Positions 11,796 to 24,372 of a stretch of DNA of 64,000 bases are shown here, one piece after another. The stretch covers positions 2,901,036-2,965,035 of the forward strand of contig BSQZ01000018.1 in NCBI GenBank assembly GCA_033239005.1. The letters are read 5' to 3'. The notes under the pieces are model-generated. The model saw nothing but the letters and a program-made list of their open reading frames with translations, was not told the DNA's origin and did no database searches. Position 1 is the first letter of the stretch; every line of letters starts with the position of its first letter. The position numbers and the translations under genes are program-made. The DNA comes from Lamellibrachia satsuma. Its lineage: Eukaryota; Annelida; Polychaeta; Sabellida; Siboglinidae.

Positions 11796-14700
11796 CTTAC
11801 AGACGCATGAACGCACACATACACACACACGCACGCACGCACGCACGCACGCACACACACACATACACACACACACACACCCATCCACGATCCTGTAATG
11901 ATAGTTTTAACGGTTGCAGCTACCGGAGCTTTGACATACTGTCGTAACTGTAGCTGCAGGAGAAACAATTGAAGCAGTAGCAGTAACGTGCGTTTTTCTA
12001 CACCAGGGCATCGGTGTGACAACAATCGAGGCGAACGCCTTCGCCGGCCTCGAGGATAGCGTCACGGAGCTGCACCTCGACGACAACAACATCGCCTCTC
12101 TGCCCGAGCGGCTCTTCGCCAAGCTACGCAAACTCAACTTCCTCGGTCTGCAGAACAACCACCTGACGACGCTGCAACCCCACACGTTCTACGGCATGAC
12201 GAGTCTCCGTTCCCTGCAGCTGTTCAACAACTTCATCGAGCAGCTGCCGGTGGAGTGTTTCGCCAACATGTCACAGCTGACGGAACTGTCGTTGAGACAC
12301 AACGAGATCTCCGTCATCCCGGCCGAGACGTTCCGACCGCTCACCGGACTCAATGAGCTCTCCATCGCCAATAACAACATCGAGAGGATCCCCGCGGACG
12401 CCTTCCGGACCTTGTCGCAGGTACGTATAAACGGATGATTTGAAATACACATTTGGGTTGGTGCGAGTAACGAAAGCTCTCACTGGACAATGATTTGTGA
12501 TGCACATTTGGACTGGTACAGCGCACATCAAAATGTCGATAGCTTAATCGGCCTACTTAGTTCTGGATAAACAATAACGCCAACTCGTCGAAGTCAAACT
12601 TAAAGGCTAATTAGAATCGTTTGACCACCTCAAAGATTAACCGTAACACGCAACTACATTTGTTCGAAAGTGTGCGATTTACAAGTCCTTTCCAGGGTAG
12701 GTATGCCATGTTACTTAGCTATGTTACTTAGCTATGTTACTACTACTTGGCTACTTTGCTTATATATGTATAGAATAGACAAGACAGTTTTGTTGTCGTG
12801 ATTGTATGTGTACAAAGAAGGTGCAGACATTTTTTTATACAAACTCTGCATTATAAAATTTCCAGCGAAACATACAATTCATAAGCCATAGTTGTAAAAA
12901 TCAAACACCGCCTGCTATCCAGAACACTATGTAATCACGTATCTCAATGCAATACCTCTCTACAACTCAATAGAGTAACTTGCCTAGAAGCCATTGCTTG
13001 ATGCCAGTCTTCGCTGACAATTCCGCAGTGTGTCCATTGTCAAAGGTAAAATTCAATTTACATTAATTTACAGCTGTTCTGTATATGCAAACACACGTCT
13101 AGCCCCAATTACGCAGGTTCGGGACCAACGTGTAGTTCCAATTTCCCAGGTACAGGACCAACGTATAGTCCCAATTTCCTAGGGTCAGGACTAATGTGTA
13201 ATCCCAAATTCCCGGGATCAGGAACAAATTGTAGTCCAAATTTCGCAGGTTCAGGACCAACATGCAGTTCCAATATGCAGTTCCAATTTTGTACGGCCAG
13301 GATCAACGTGTAATCCCAAATTCCTAGGTTCAAGACCAACATGTAGTCCCAATTTCCTAGGATCAGGACCAGAAGTCCCAAATGTCCAGGTTGAGGTCAA
13401 ATCGCAATTAAATGGTCGTTGTCACTTGTAGCTGACCTACTTGTACATGGGAAGCAACGTCGTGATGGAGATCCCGGAGGGTACATTCGACTCACTCGTC
13501 AGACTGGAGAGACTCGACCTATCACGGAACAAGATCGAGGCGGTGCGTCAGACGGCCTTCTCGAATCTCACCAAACTCAAGGTTTGTAGCACCTGTTTCG
13601 AGCGTGTTTCATACGTAGGATGTGCTAATGTGTTCATGTCCATAACCCTGGTTTACACGCTCCATTAAAATAATATCAGTTTCCCGAGGAAGCATTCAGC
13701 CATAATGTACTAAATGCAAAAAAAATTACTTATTCATACAAATTCATCACTGTTTGGTATTCGTTTCTACAGCTAGGTAACCAGGCACGTGTTCATACAT
13801 CTCAGGGACTGTGGACAATATGCATTGCACAACATTTCCAAATTAAAGACAGTTTTTACTGTAAAGTTATAAATATTTTAAAGTGTGTATCTGTTTAAGT
13901 GCATGGTAACTGCCTGGTTTTGAATAATGTAAACTTTTAAACTCGTTAATATATACAATTTTGAATGTCATTAAATATTTGCCGATAATTAAATAAAGTA
14001 AATCCTTTGTGATTGGCGATCACCAAATGTGTCGCTAATTTTAAATTAAGAATCGCAGGGTCACATCCTGGTTGACCCCTGTTCTGCGCACAACTCGTTA
14101 GCATATCATAAGTAAAACAAACATGACTTGTTCCTCTCGGCAACAAATTGCAAATGTGTCTAGGTCAAGAAAGACAACTGATTTGTTTAGAAATTTCAAA
14201 ACCTTAGACAGTCTGAACTGTTGTTTGATTATTTGATCTGGTTTCTGGTGGTGTTTGACTTCATGTGTAGACTTCAACATGAAATTGTAAAAAAAACATC
14301 AGTCAGCCTGTCGATATAGACGGTAGACGGCGTGTGGTATAAGGTGTTGCTTGAATGAATGCCACTTCACCAATATTTAGTTTCGCTTCAATGCACATGG
14401 ACGAATTCATCCATGCGTAGAATGGTAAAAGTAATAGCTGCCGCTCCGCTGGTTCAGCGCTAAATATTGTTATTCTATAACGCGTTTTGCAATCTTCTTT
14501 CTTTTTATGAAATTTAACTCCAAACAGTCATGTCTAGGGCTAACCTAGAAGTGGTCTTTTTCTTAGTTTTCCTTCTCTATAATTAGTGACAGTAGTCTTT
14601 TCTGTGCAGCTTGGATAATGTTTGATGAATTTTTTTTATCTTAGAAAACAGGCAATATCTTACTGTCATCGATTAAGTTCTTGCTCTGCGATAACAATTA

Positions 14701-17700
14701 CGGAAGTGATTGTAGGTTTTATATCAATATGATGGATTATTACTTCCGAGCATTCCATCATAACTTGACCCTCTTAGCCCTTCAATTTATATCATAATTC
14801 CTCATAATATGCACCTCTTCGTTTCTAATGCCGCTTGTATAATATATATGGCTTATTGAAATTATTCAGTTATTGTTCGCTTGTGACCATTCCAGCTGCC
14901 CTCTTGAGATCGTCTATAAAAAGGGCATTTTAAGCTATTGCCCGGAATGGAAATTCACAAATTTGCCTTGTATAGGCCTACTACTGTACTTGGTTGAAGT
15001 AATATTTTCAAAACATTGTGGTTCGTGAAATAATTTAAATAAACAACATAAAATAAATATTATCCTGCATTTTGAGATGGTTGGGTGGGATGCATGCATC
15101 TGGTGTTCAGACGTCTTCTGAAACTACAATAAGTAAATATTCCAACCATATTGTTGTTCGTTTAGGTCAGTGAATTGACCATTTCTAATACTGTCGTTCT
15201 GCTGCACAGACGCTGCTGCTGAACAGCAACAAGATCACGGCGATTGACAACGGAACGTTCGACGCTCTGCGCTCCCTCGGTAAGCTCTCTCTGTACGATA
15301 ACCGACTCGTCGAGCTGCCGACAAACCTGTTCCACTCACTGCAGGCGCTGCATATGCTGCACCTGTTCAACAACGACCTGGCGTTCGTGGAGCGCGCGCT
15401 CTTTACCGGTCTCACGTCGCTCACCGACCTCAACCTGCAGGACAACGCCATCGAGGACCTGCCCGTCGACTGCTTCGACGATCTCGCCGAGGTGACGATC
15501 CTCGAGTTGTCGGACAACGCCATAGAGCACCTCAAGCCGGGCACCTTCAGTCGACTGGAGAAGCTCACCGATGTCAAACTGCACGGCAACAAGATCACCG
15601 AACTGCCGGCCGGCCTGTTTGCCGACCTCGGAAGACTGGTGACGCTCTACCTTGACGATAACCGCATCGAGTCGGTGAGTGTTGATGCCTTCAAGAACCT
15701 GTCGTCGCTGACCTACCTCCAACTGGGCATGAACCGCATACATAAGTTGCCGAGCAACGCCTTCCGCGACCTGCCCGTCATCACAAATCTGAAGCTCGAC
15801 TTCAACAGACTGAATAGCGTGCCCGTGACGGCGTTATCTAAGATCCAGAGTCTGCGCTCCCTCGAAATGAAGGACAACGACATTATGCACATCGACAACT
15901 ACAGCTTCCGTGGCATGCGACTGGAACGCTTGACCCTGGCCAGAAACAAGATCAGTTCGCTGGGAAAGGACAGTTTTCGCGGCCTCACCCGGCTCAAGAT
16001 GCTCGAACTGCAGGAGAACCTCATCGTGTCTATCAAAGACCAAACATTCAATTACGATCTCGACAAACTGGACACGCTCAACCTGAGTCGCAACTCGCTG
16101 GATCAAGTCAACTCGAACACGTTCAGAGATCTTAATAAGCTTGGCACGCTGGACCTGTCGCACAACCGACTCAACACGCTGCCGAACAGCACTTTCGCGC
16201 AACTACCGTCATTGGTCGACCTGAGCCTCGAAAGTAATAGTATAGCGCGACTAGGCAAAGGCAGCTTCACCGGCGTCAGCGCTCTACATACGCTGTCGCT
16301 GGGTAGCAACGGGCTGGAGAAGAATTCGCTGCGGTACTTGTCGAGTCTGGGACAGCTGAAGACGCTAAACCTGGACGGCAACGGCCTGATGAGTTTACCC
16401 GACGACTCGTTCGTTGGTCTGGGGAATTTGACATCGCTAATTCTGCGCGGAAACGAACTGGGGAAGTTCAGCGACAAAGTGGCTGGCCGTCTGCCGAATC
16501 TCACTTATCTGGACTTTGGCAATAATATGTTGCAATACGACTCATTTACGAACCTGCAGTCGCTGACGTTGCTGGAGACCCTGAAGCTCGACGACAACGC
16601 GCTCTACCAGCTGCCCGCGACGCTGTTCCAGAACCAGAGCATCCACCATCATCTGAAGCGTCTCGATCTGTCGAACAACAAGCTCAATCATACTGTATTC
16701 GAACTGCTGACGGCGCTTCCACCGGGCGTGTTGACGTCGTTGAATCTGGACGGCAACAACATATTCCAGCTGCCTGTTGATTCCATAGCCCGACTACCGG
16801 CCTCGCTCACCGTCTTGTCACTGCGCAACAACCAACTGACGTCGGACGAGCTACTCGCGTTGAAGGTTCTCTTCCAGCTCGAGGAACTCATGCTCGACGA
16901 CAACGCCATTGCCGAGTTGCCGGCCGGTCTTTTCTCGTCGATGTTTAGTGTTCGTCGATTGACGGCGTCTGGGAATCGCATCAGCAGCATCTCGAAGGGA
17001 TCGTTACTGGGACTCGGCCGCTCGCTCGAGTATCTCAGCCTTGCCGACAACGGGTTGGCGCACGTCAAAGAAACTGACGCGTTCGCCGCTATTTACCGGA
17101 TGCGCCACCTCGACTTGTCCCACAACAAGCTGCAGACGATCAACTTGCCGTCGAGCATGCCTTACATGCGTGAACTGCTGCTCGGTGGCAACCGTCTGAC
17201 GGCATTTCCGCTCGGACTGCGCCATTTCTCGTTCATCAACTACCTTGACCTGTCCGGAAATGCCATCGTCCAGCTGCCGCAGCTGACCCTGTCCAGCTCA
17301 TCGCCGGTGCAGAAGGTCGACCTGTCCGCGAACCGCATCGAGCGGCTGAACGGCCTCGTCTACCTCGGTGAGATCAGAGAGATCGTCGTCCGCGGCAACC
17401 GCATCAGCGCGATCGACGCCGGCGTCTTCGAACAGATCTCGAACCTAGGTTTACTCGACCTATCGGACAACTCCCTCGAGAGCATCCCAGCTGAGATCCA
17501 ACAGGCTTCGGCAAGCGTCCAGTCGGTCGTGTTGGCCAACAACAGAATCACGTCCGTCGGCGTGTGGAGCGACACGTCACGTCGCAGACCGGCCATCGAG
17601 AGGCTGGACCTGAGTGGTAATGCCATCGAGACTATCCAAGACGGTGCATTCGACGCGTTGAATCACTCGCTGCTGGAGCTTGATCTGACCTACAATCGCC

Positions 17701-19019
17701 TGACCGGTCTCAGTCGTTCCATCGTCAGCGGCTTGCCCAACCTGCAGTCACTGCGTCTCTCCGGCAACCCGCTCGTGTGCGACTGCAGTCTCGCCTGGCT
17801 GCGCACGCTGCCGGCTCGTGTCGAGTTGGACTGGGCCGTCTGCTCGAGTCCGGAAGACCTCGCTGACACGCTGCTTGTCTGCTTCGACGTGTCTCAGTGC
17901 GACTCGACGGGGCAGGCCGTCACGCACTCGATGTGCACGAAGACCCGTCCGACGACCACGCCTCGTACGACCACCACGTCTACGACGACTGTCTCGACAG
18001 TCAGTGTGCCGACGACGACCACAGAAACAACGACCACGCCAACAACAACGAGTACGCCGTCGACTACGTCAACAACTTCAACGACAACTACTACACCATC
18101 AACAACACCAACGACTACCCCAACAACGGTAACAACAACAGCACCAATTGCTACTACTAATACACCGTCAACCACTACTATGACGTCATCGAAAACTATA
18201 ACATCAACAACACCCTCTCCGACGTCAGGTTTTATTCCAACGACGACAACTACACCAACGATGACAACTATCCCGTTATCAATAATTACTACTGATATCA
18301 CTACATCAACGACGACAACTACATCGATGACGGCAACTACACCGACGACGACAACTACACCGACAACTACACCGACGACGACAACTACACAAACGACTAC
18401 AACTACACCGACGACGGCGACAACTGCACAAACGACTACAACTACACCGACGACGTCGACAACTACACAAACGACGACAACTACTTCGACGACGTCGACA
18501 ACTACACAAACGACAACAACTACACCGGCGACGACGACAACTACACCGACGACGACGACAACTACACAATCAACAACAACGCCCACTCCGACGCCAGGTT
18601 CTATTACAACGACGGCAACTACACCACCACCAACAACAACCACAGCAAAGGTTACTGCAATACCAACAAAGTCACCCACCACCCCTCGATCTATGCCATC
18701 GCCGGAGCCGACTACAGAGTCATCATCGACGACGCAGTCAACGGCATCGGCCGTTACCGGAAGTACTCCATCCGCCGGTAAATCGAACGCTGGCGACCAG
18801 AACAAGACGGGCGTAATGGTCGCCATCATCATTGGTGTCATTGTGGTTGTCATCATCATCATTGTCGTCGTTGTTGTGCTGGTGACGCGCTGGCGGAAGG
18901 CGCAGAAGGAAGAGTACAGTGTGATGTACGAAAACCGCTCAGACAACAACTCGTTCGGGGAATCCCGCAACAACTCTCAGTACAACCTGACAGGCGACGT
19001 CGGCCAGACGAACGTGTGA
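9699..19019 (+). CDS. Single-pass LRR cell-surface protein with Thr-rich stalk (1570 aa)
   Basis: The coding exons are 9699-10037, 12007-12420, 13432-13581 and 15210-19019. All introns are phase 0 GT-AG. Residues 20-41 form a signal peptide. A Cys-rich cap (C43, CYC near 49-51) follows, then more than 40 LRRs of about 24 residues. An LRRCT cap (C1158, C1160, C1179, C1192/C1198) precedes a Thr/Pro stalk (about 1212-1492) that is probably O-glycosylated. A Val/Ile membrane helix (1502-1526) leads to a 44-residue tail. The tail has YSVM (Y1537), YEN (Y1541), SQYNL (Y1559) and a C-terminal TNV. The architecture resembles the artichoke/chaoptin class of adhesion proteins, with a true membrane helix and tail. 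Adhesion or receptor function is inferred and the ligand is unknown. The start at 9699 has a good context (CAACATGG). Confidence 0.9.
10571..10659. mobile_element. 89-bp MITE, probably hAT-like
   Basis: The left end CAATGACGTATCTAGG and the reverse complement of the right end, CAGTGGCGTATTTAGG, are imperfect terminal inverted repeats. The flanking 8-mers GCTCCGCC (10563-10570) and GGTCCGCA (10660-10667) agree at 6 of 8 positions, as expected of an old 8-bp target duplication. CAGTGGCGTA-type ends are common in hAT elements. There is no coding capacity. Confidence 0.55.
11754..11885. repeat. (ACGC)n / (CA)n compound microsatellite
   Basis: About 130 bp of mixed ACGC and CA repeats lie in LRR intron 1, ending roughly 120 bp upstream of exon 2. 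Confidence 0.95.
13106..13395. repeat. Imperfect ~36-bp minisatellite in LRR intron 2
   Basis: About eight diverged units of about 36 bp contain CAGGACCAACRTGTAGT and CCCAATTTCC. The array ends about 37 bp before the exon 3 acceptor. The period is a multiple of three, which leaves a spurious 90-codon minus frame. Confidence 0.8.
13582..15209 (+). other. LRR gene intron 3
   Basis: This phase-0 intron runs from AAG/GTTTGT to GCACAG/ACG. It is AT-rich with no recognised element or exon. Confidence 0.8.
17940..18720 (+). repeat. Coding Thr-rich repeat tract (ACN)n of the LRR protein
   Basis: ACN codons dominate this stretch, with irregular 12- to 60-bp sub-repeats such as ACAACTACACCGACGACG (densest at 18300-18570). 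It encodes the mucin-like stalk. Its repetitive make-up predicts length variation between alleles. A 359-codon Val-rich minus frame across it is a composition artefact. Confidence 0.9.
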
Positions 19020-20680
19020 GCGGCCGACACAGCCACACGACGGACACACACACGACGGACACACACACGGGTCACTAACTGGTGACATTCTGCGGTGCAG
19101 CTCCGGTTGCAGAACACATTTGTTGTCATAGACGGTGCACATGACATGCTGCTGACAGCGGATGTTAGAATTTGTACTTTTGTACACACGCGTACACAGC
19201 ACACGCGCGCAGGCACGCACATACACACACATAGGCGCGGACCAACTGTATGACGCCATTGGCCTGACTTGGTCTTCCCTGGTTAAGGCTGGCCGCTACC
19301 ATCGAATACAGTTTCCTCTGTGTTAACTGGACTAACCTTTGCGATAATTGAACACACGCTGCATTCTGCATTTCCGGCGTTGTTTCAGAAATTGCATCTG
19401 AGGATCGGGGACCTACTGTGTGATCACTTTGAGAATAATCTCGATGTTTAATCGTAAATTATGTTGCACAATATAACAAGCTGTATTATATTGAATTCAT
19501 AGAACGCTATTAACGCTATAAATAACGCTAAACAGTGTCAATAAGGTGAAGATAGTTGCCGCTTGCATTTGGCAAGTGTTATTTTATATGTGTACATTTT
19601 ATACGTGGACATTTTATGTGCATACATTTCATATACTCTGTAGTTCCACACACACTGTTCAACCTTCAGTGTAGTTAACTGTAATCTTGGCAAATAGCTT
19701 ATTATGTTGTATGTACTTTCATTGTTTTACATTGGTGACGATTTTTAAATTATGTATAACTACTGCGCTTGCTTTTAAATGCTACCTGTGTTACCTAACA
19801 AAGTTCGGTTTTTTTATATATTATTTTGATGGCATACAATTGAAGTGAACGAGAACTTATCAATGTTCTCGCTGTATGTAATTTATGTCGATCTAATTGA
19901 GTTGTCATGCCTACATCCATGATCTGTTACTGACGACTGCGTGACCATCAAGCTGTTAGAATTCGCAGAAGCGTGACGATGGAAGTCATGTTGAAATGAC
20001 GTATTGTGAGCAATTCTTCGTTAACGAAGCCCCTGCCTCAATGGGAAGTTGACGGTGCATTCTGTGCACATGTCTGCGTCAATGGCCTTCCTATTAATCA
20101 TGCATCTGTGGTGCATTTAATTGCATGTTATAGTTTACCCTTTGTAAGTGAGTGTACAACAGAGGTTTAAGATGGTAACTTTTTCTCTGTGAAACGATGG
20201 CGTCAAAGACGAGGTTTTCTTACAGAAGAATATCTCACTTATATTAAATGGTATTATCAGACGTTCAAAACGTGTCTGGTAGGTCAGGTAACGCCGTCGG
20301 AGATTGGCGTCACTACAACCTTTTGTATTTAAATTTAATGTGTAGTAGACATACGCACGGAAGACTACCTGATGTGTCGTGTCGATGCAATTGGTAGATT
20401 ATGTTTTTATGACGCTGTTGCGCGCATATGCCTATCAATTTGGCGGACTAACATTGGCTGTGTCAGTGAAGTTTTTTATATTATACAATGAACTGCTTGA
20501 ATTGTTTCTCACAGCAACGTTTGCCTTGTGGAATGTTATCTTTTACATTGTGGGTCACGTGTGCCTCCCACGTCTTTGGCCCACGTTCCTTTGTAAATAG
20601 CTTCGGTCTTACTCTGCATACCTTACATTGCTATCAGCCAACGTCAGTTGGTCGCCCAATAAATACCCGAAGTGCTGGTC
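19020..20680 (+). other. Probable 3' UTR of the LRR gene
   Basis: After the TGA at 19017-19019 there is AT-rich sequence with no other exon. The first clear AATAAA on the plus strand is at 20658-20663, giving a 3' UTR of about 1.65 kb if used. A CA-rich tract lies at 19020-19075. Confidence 0.4.
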
Positions 20681-20872
20681 ATTTTCACTCAACTGTGGGA
20701 TTTTTGTTGTTGTTTTGTGTCATGGTTTTCATACACTAAGAATAATTGTTTGCGTGGTTCAAGCGGGTAAGCGAGCGACGAATGGAATGGTTGGACGTTT
20801 ACGACTGGCATTTTAGTGACAATTAAGTAGGTTGCTGGAATTGTGTGTTGCTTCAGTGGAGTGTCGTCAAGT

Positions 20873-21276
20873 GTTTATTGCTGAGATGCACCGACGCCGT
20901 GAACGGAGATGTAACCACCCGTACGAGTAACACTGTCATATTTCACTGGTGATTAAAGTGCCGATCTAGCATTGTTTATTGCTGAGATGCACCGACGCCG
21001 TGAACGGAGATGTAACCACCCGTACGAGTAACACTGTCATATTTCACTGGTGATTAAAGTGCCGATCTAGCATTGTTTATTGCTGAGATGCACCGACGCC
21101 GTGAACGGAGATGTAACCACCCGTACGAGTAACACTGTCATATTTCACTGGTGATTAAAGTGCCGATCTAGCATTGTTTATTGCTGAGATGCACCGACGC
21201 CGTGAACGGAAATGTAACCACCCGTACGAGTAACACTGTCATATTTCACTGGTGATTAAAGTGCCGATCTAGCATT
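20873..21276. repeat. 101-bp tandem repeat, 4 copies
   Basis: Copies starting GTTTATTGCTGAGATGCACC lie at 20873, 20974, 21075 and 21176. They are almost identical; copy 4 has GGAAATG where the others have GGAGATG. Such low divergence points to recent amplification. The array lies about 200 bp past the proposed LRR poly(A) signal. Confidence 0.97.
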
Positions 21277-22895
21277 TTTAACGATATATGTGTGTAGTTT
21301 GTGTCGGGATCTGGATTGCTTTACCCATTGGTCTTGGGGTAAACCCGTAACATATTGTCAATGGTGAGAATACAGTGCCCAACATATTAAGGCACTATCT
21401 TCTATTTGCTGACTTGTTGGTAAGTCATAAACTAGCAAGTCAAGTGTCAAGTCATTGACATCCAAATATAGTCTCGAGTCATCTCTCTGAATTCACAACA
21501 ACAAGGTCTCGTTTTGAGCCACTTGTTGGTAAGTCACAAACTGACAAGTCAAGTCTCTAGTCAATGTCCTCTAGTCAACAAGTCTGTCTATTTAGCGCAA
21601 CGCACCTAAACATTAGTGTAAGTGTTGCGTCAGTATATGTCTCCATTCAAGGTCAATGCCATTGTATAACCAAATGACGGAATGCACATACATTCATATT
21701 CCACTTTGACCTTCGAAAGTGCGTATACATTTGCATCATACAGCATGTGTGCGTGCATTAGTGCATGTGTGCGTGCGTGCGTCTCCTGTGTGAGAGACGG
21801 CAGCCATGGACGGTAAGAACACCCTCTCCAGAGGTTATCTTATGAATTATCTCAAAACATCGATGTACACCACACTGCACCAAACAGTTGTCATTTAACA
21901 TCAGACCTTCACTCCCACCGCTACACGAAGCTTTGAATTACATCGACGTGTGGCAACCCGTGAATATTTTCTCGTTCATGAATAGTCAACTGTTATAACA
22001 CAAAACTACCTGCATGCGTTTAAAGTGAACTGTGATAAAATATACGACGCTTTTATGAAAAATATACATATGCGACTCTAAACCAAACAACTGCTATATA
22101 ATCCCCTCCCTTGAAAGCTATATCGTGTAGTGTCTAGCAGCGTTGTTTTGAGATTGCCATTGATCGTGTCGCGAAAAACGAACATGTATAGGTTCCAATG
22201 TCTAGCTGTTTTCTTTCCTGTTCGGCTAAACATTAGCACAAGTATTCACAATGAACACGGACAGGCCAATGCAAGTGACACCAACGTTTAGTGCTGTCGT
22301 TTATGTGTACCTGACACTCTGTCTATTCTACAGACGTTATCGCTTCATTTCATCTACCCGAAAAACCGGCGACCATTCAAAGGGGTTTGATACTTACGTA
22401 AACGCAAAAACGATTACCGGATGCACTTTTTCTGCATGCACAATTGTCAAGTTGCATGCATACAGAAACGAACACCCACACTCTACACACTCTCTACGCA
22501 CGCACACAACAAGAATAGCCCACGGACACGCCACGTTTACGACCACCGTACAGAGGTTCAGCGTCGAGGATGCCTAATTAACTTGTCAGTCCAGCTGGTT
22601 CGTGTATGCACGCGACATTGAACGGTTGTGTAGCGAACCAAAACAACAGGACACGCAGCCAGTTTCGTTCAATAAACTGGTCGTAGGTGGTACGTGTTCT
22701 GTAAACGCCTACAAAGTAACCCAGACGTCGTCTCTTCTCGTACACCTGACGAAGCCCAGCAACTCATGTCTACAATACGGTAAAGTCAGCCATGCATGAC
22801 TGTGTCTATGATACTCCTGCAACAACAGCTGACGACATCAGGTGCTCAAAATGTGACTCAGGGTTGGATGGGTGCATATAGGAAACAAGTCTTGT
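21277..22895. other. Intergenic spacer
   Basis: Two imperfect copies of a segment containing CTTGTTGGTAAGTCA and GACAAGTCAAGTC lie at about 21410-21450 and 21522-21562. A short GTGC run lies near 21750-21782. No exon is recognised. Confidence 0.5.
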
Positions 22896-22898
22896 CAG

Positions 22899-23215
22899 CC
22901 GCCATGTTTTGTTTTGCAAATTTACTCATAAATGCTCACTTCCGGTCCCAAACGACACGCTGCCCGCTGTTGCATCTCACATAAACACATTTGTAATTAA
23001 ACAAAGAGAGAACAAACAATAATACAATTACTTTTTTATTTATTAAAACAACTAGCATTAAAATATGATAATACCAATAGCAATGCTTTATATTAAAATA
23101 GCATAGGTACATTTAACGTGTTATGGTGTGCACTGCTTGGCGACCGGAATTGCATTATTTCGTCACCTATCACCTCGAAACGAGTATCACTTGTGTCCCT
23201 CATTAGCAATAATGA
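22899..23215 (-). mobile_element. Dispersed repeat, copy 1 (unclassified)
   Basis: The reverse complement aligns over about 300 bp with 59155-59452. Shared blocks include CACACCATAACACGTTAAAT, CTAGTTGTTTTAATAAATAA, TGTTTGTTCTCTCT and a final TGGCGG. No coding frame is conserved and no termini could be fixed, so the class is open. Confidence 0.75.
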
Positions 23216-23417
23216 CTTTGCTTAATAGTCCAGTAAACAATTTCGTCGATAAATATTGTTAAATATGTTCTACTCACAGCGACGGTATACATTTGCGAAC
23301 CGTAGGTTTGGTCGGATTTACCAACAACTATAGTAAACGTAGCTGACGTTGATGAAAAATCTCGTTTGTGCTTTGATAGAAAATCATTGCGATGACATAT
23401 GCAATTATGTTCGATCG

Positions 23418-23503
23418 ACTGTCTTAACCGGCAAGCTCATAAACGATAGTCTTAACCGGCAAACTCATAAACGATTGTCTTAACCGGCAAGCTCATAAAC
23501 GCA
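23418..23503. repeat. 28-bp tandem repeat, 3 copies
   Basis: There are three copies containing GTCTTAACCGGCAAGCTCAT, the second with one base change. Confidence 0.9.
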
Positions 23504-24317
23504 ATATTTGTGCAGACACAGGCAGTTTGTGAACGCTAACAGGTATAACGTTCGAACACTAAACTCGATGTAATTGTCTTTGAAACATCCAGATTTTGTG
23601 AGATGGCACAGACGGCCAATTTCAATACAGAAAAATAGGCGTATACAGAGCAATAGGCAAACCTATCAACTAGTGCTCATTGCTACATCACTATCAACAT
23701 ATTCTCAGAATCGTATAATCTATATGATCTTCTCGTCTGGCAGTACAATGATTTAAGTAGTAGTTACCATCGTCTAAATGCTTTCTAAAGAAAATACACT
23801 GAAAGGAAAAGGTCACGCAAGTGCAGGGGTCCTTTCATACATACGGCTCATGGTGGATTCCCTGTGACCACTGTGTCAATAACAAGCAATTGTCCCATGT
23901 AGTATTCACACCAGATATCTGCACAAACAGTAGGATGTCCACAGAAGCCTTTACCAATGATTATTGTCTACGCATATCAAATACAATGAACAGGTCGTCG
24001 ACCCAGCATTGCAGACAGGATCAATCACCGAGCTCAGCCGAGTTAAAACTGTTTTGTACAACAGCAGCACCCGTTTCCGCAACGTTCGTCGTCTAAATTA
24101 CCCTACTGAAACACTGACCAATCAGAATATGTATGGGTTGATAACTTTGTAACCCTCTTGTCAGAGTCCACATAAGTCATTCTGCATTATCTATTGCCGC
24201 TTTGATAAAAGGTTTGATGACACAGACGTAGGGCCACTGACTTGAGCTAACTAGATGTCTATCTATCAGTGACGACGTTGGCATCGCCAAATCTATGGTC
24301 TAACTGGGTCCCGTGTT

Positions 24318-24372
24318 TGTTGTTGTTGTTGTTGCTGTTGCTGCTGTTGTTGTTGTTGTTCTTCTTCTTCTT
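24318..24372. repeat. (GTT)n / (CTT)n microsatellite
   Basis: TGT/TGC triplets pass into a CTT run. Confidence 0.9.

Larger units (their letters stand above)
10038..12006 (+). other. LRR gene intron 1
   Basis: This phase-0 intron runs from CAG/GTGCGT to CACCAG/GGC. It holds a transposon-like end (TACGCCACTG, about 10213), a tiny MITE (10571-10659), a CTG-rich patch (11605-11650) and an (ACGC)n/(CA)n microsatellite. The rest shows nothing. Confidence 0.85.

Noticed and set aside
17894..18973. 359-codon Val-rich open frame on the minus strand
   Set aside because: It is the complement of the ACN-rich Thr stalk of the LRR gene. Its openness follows from codon composition.
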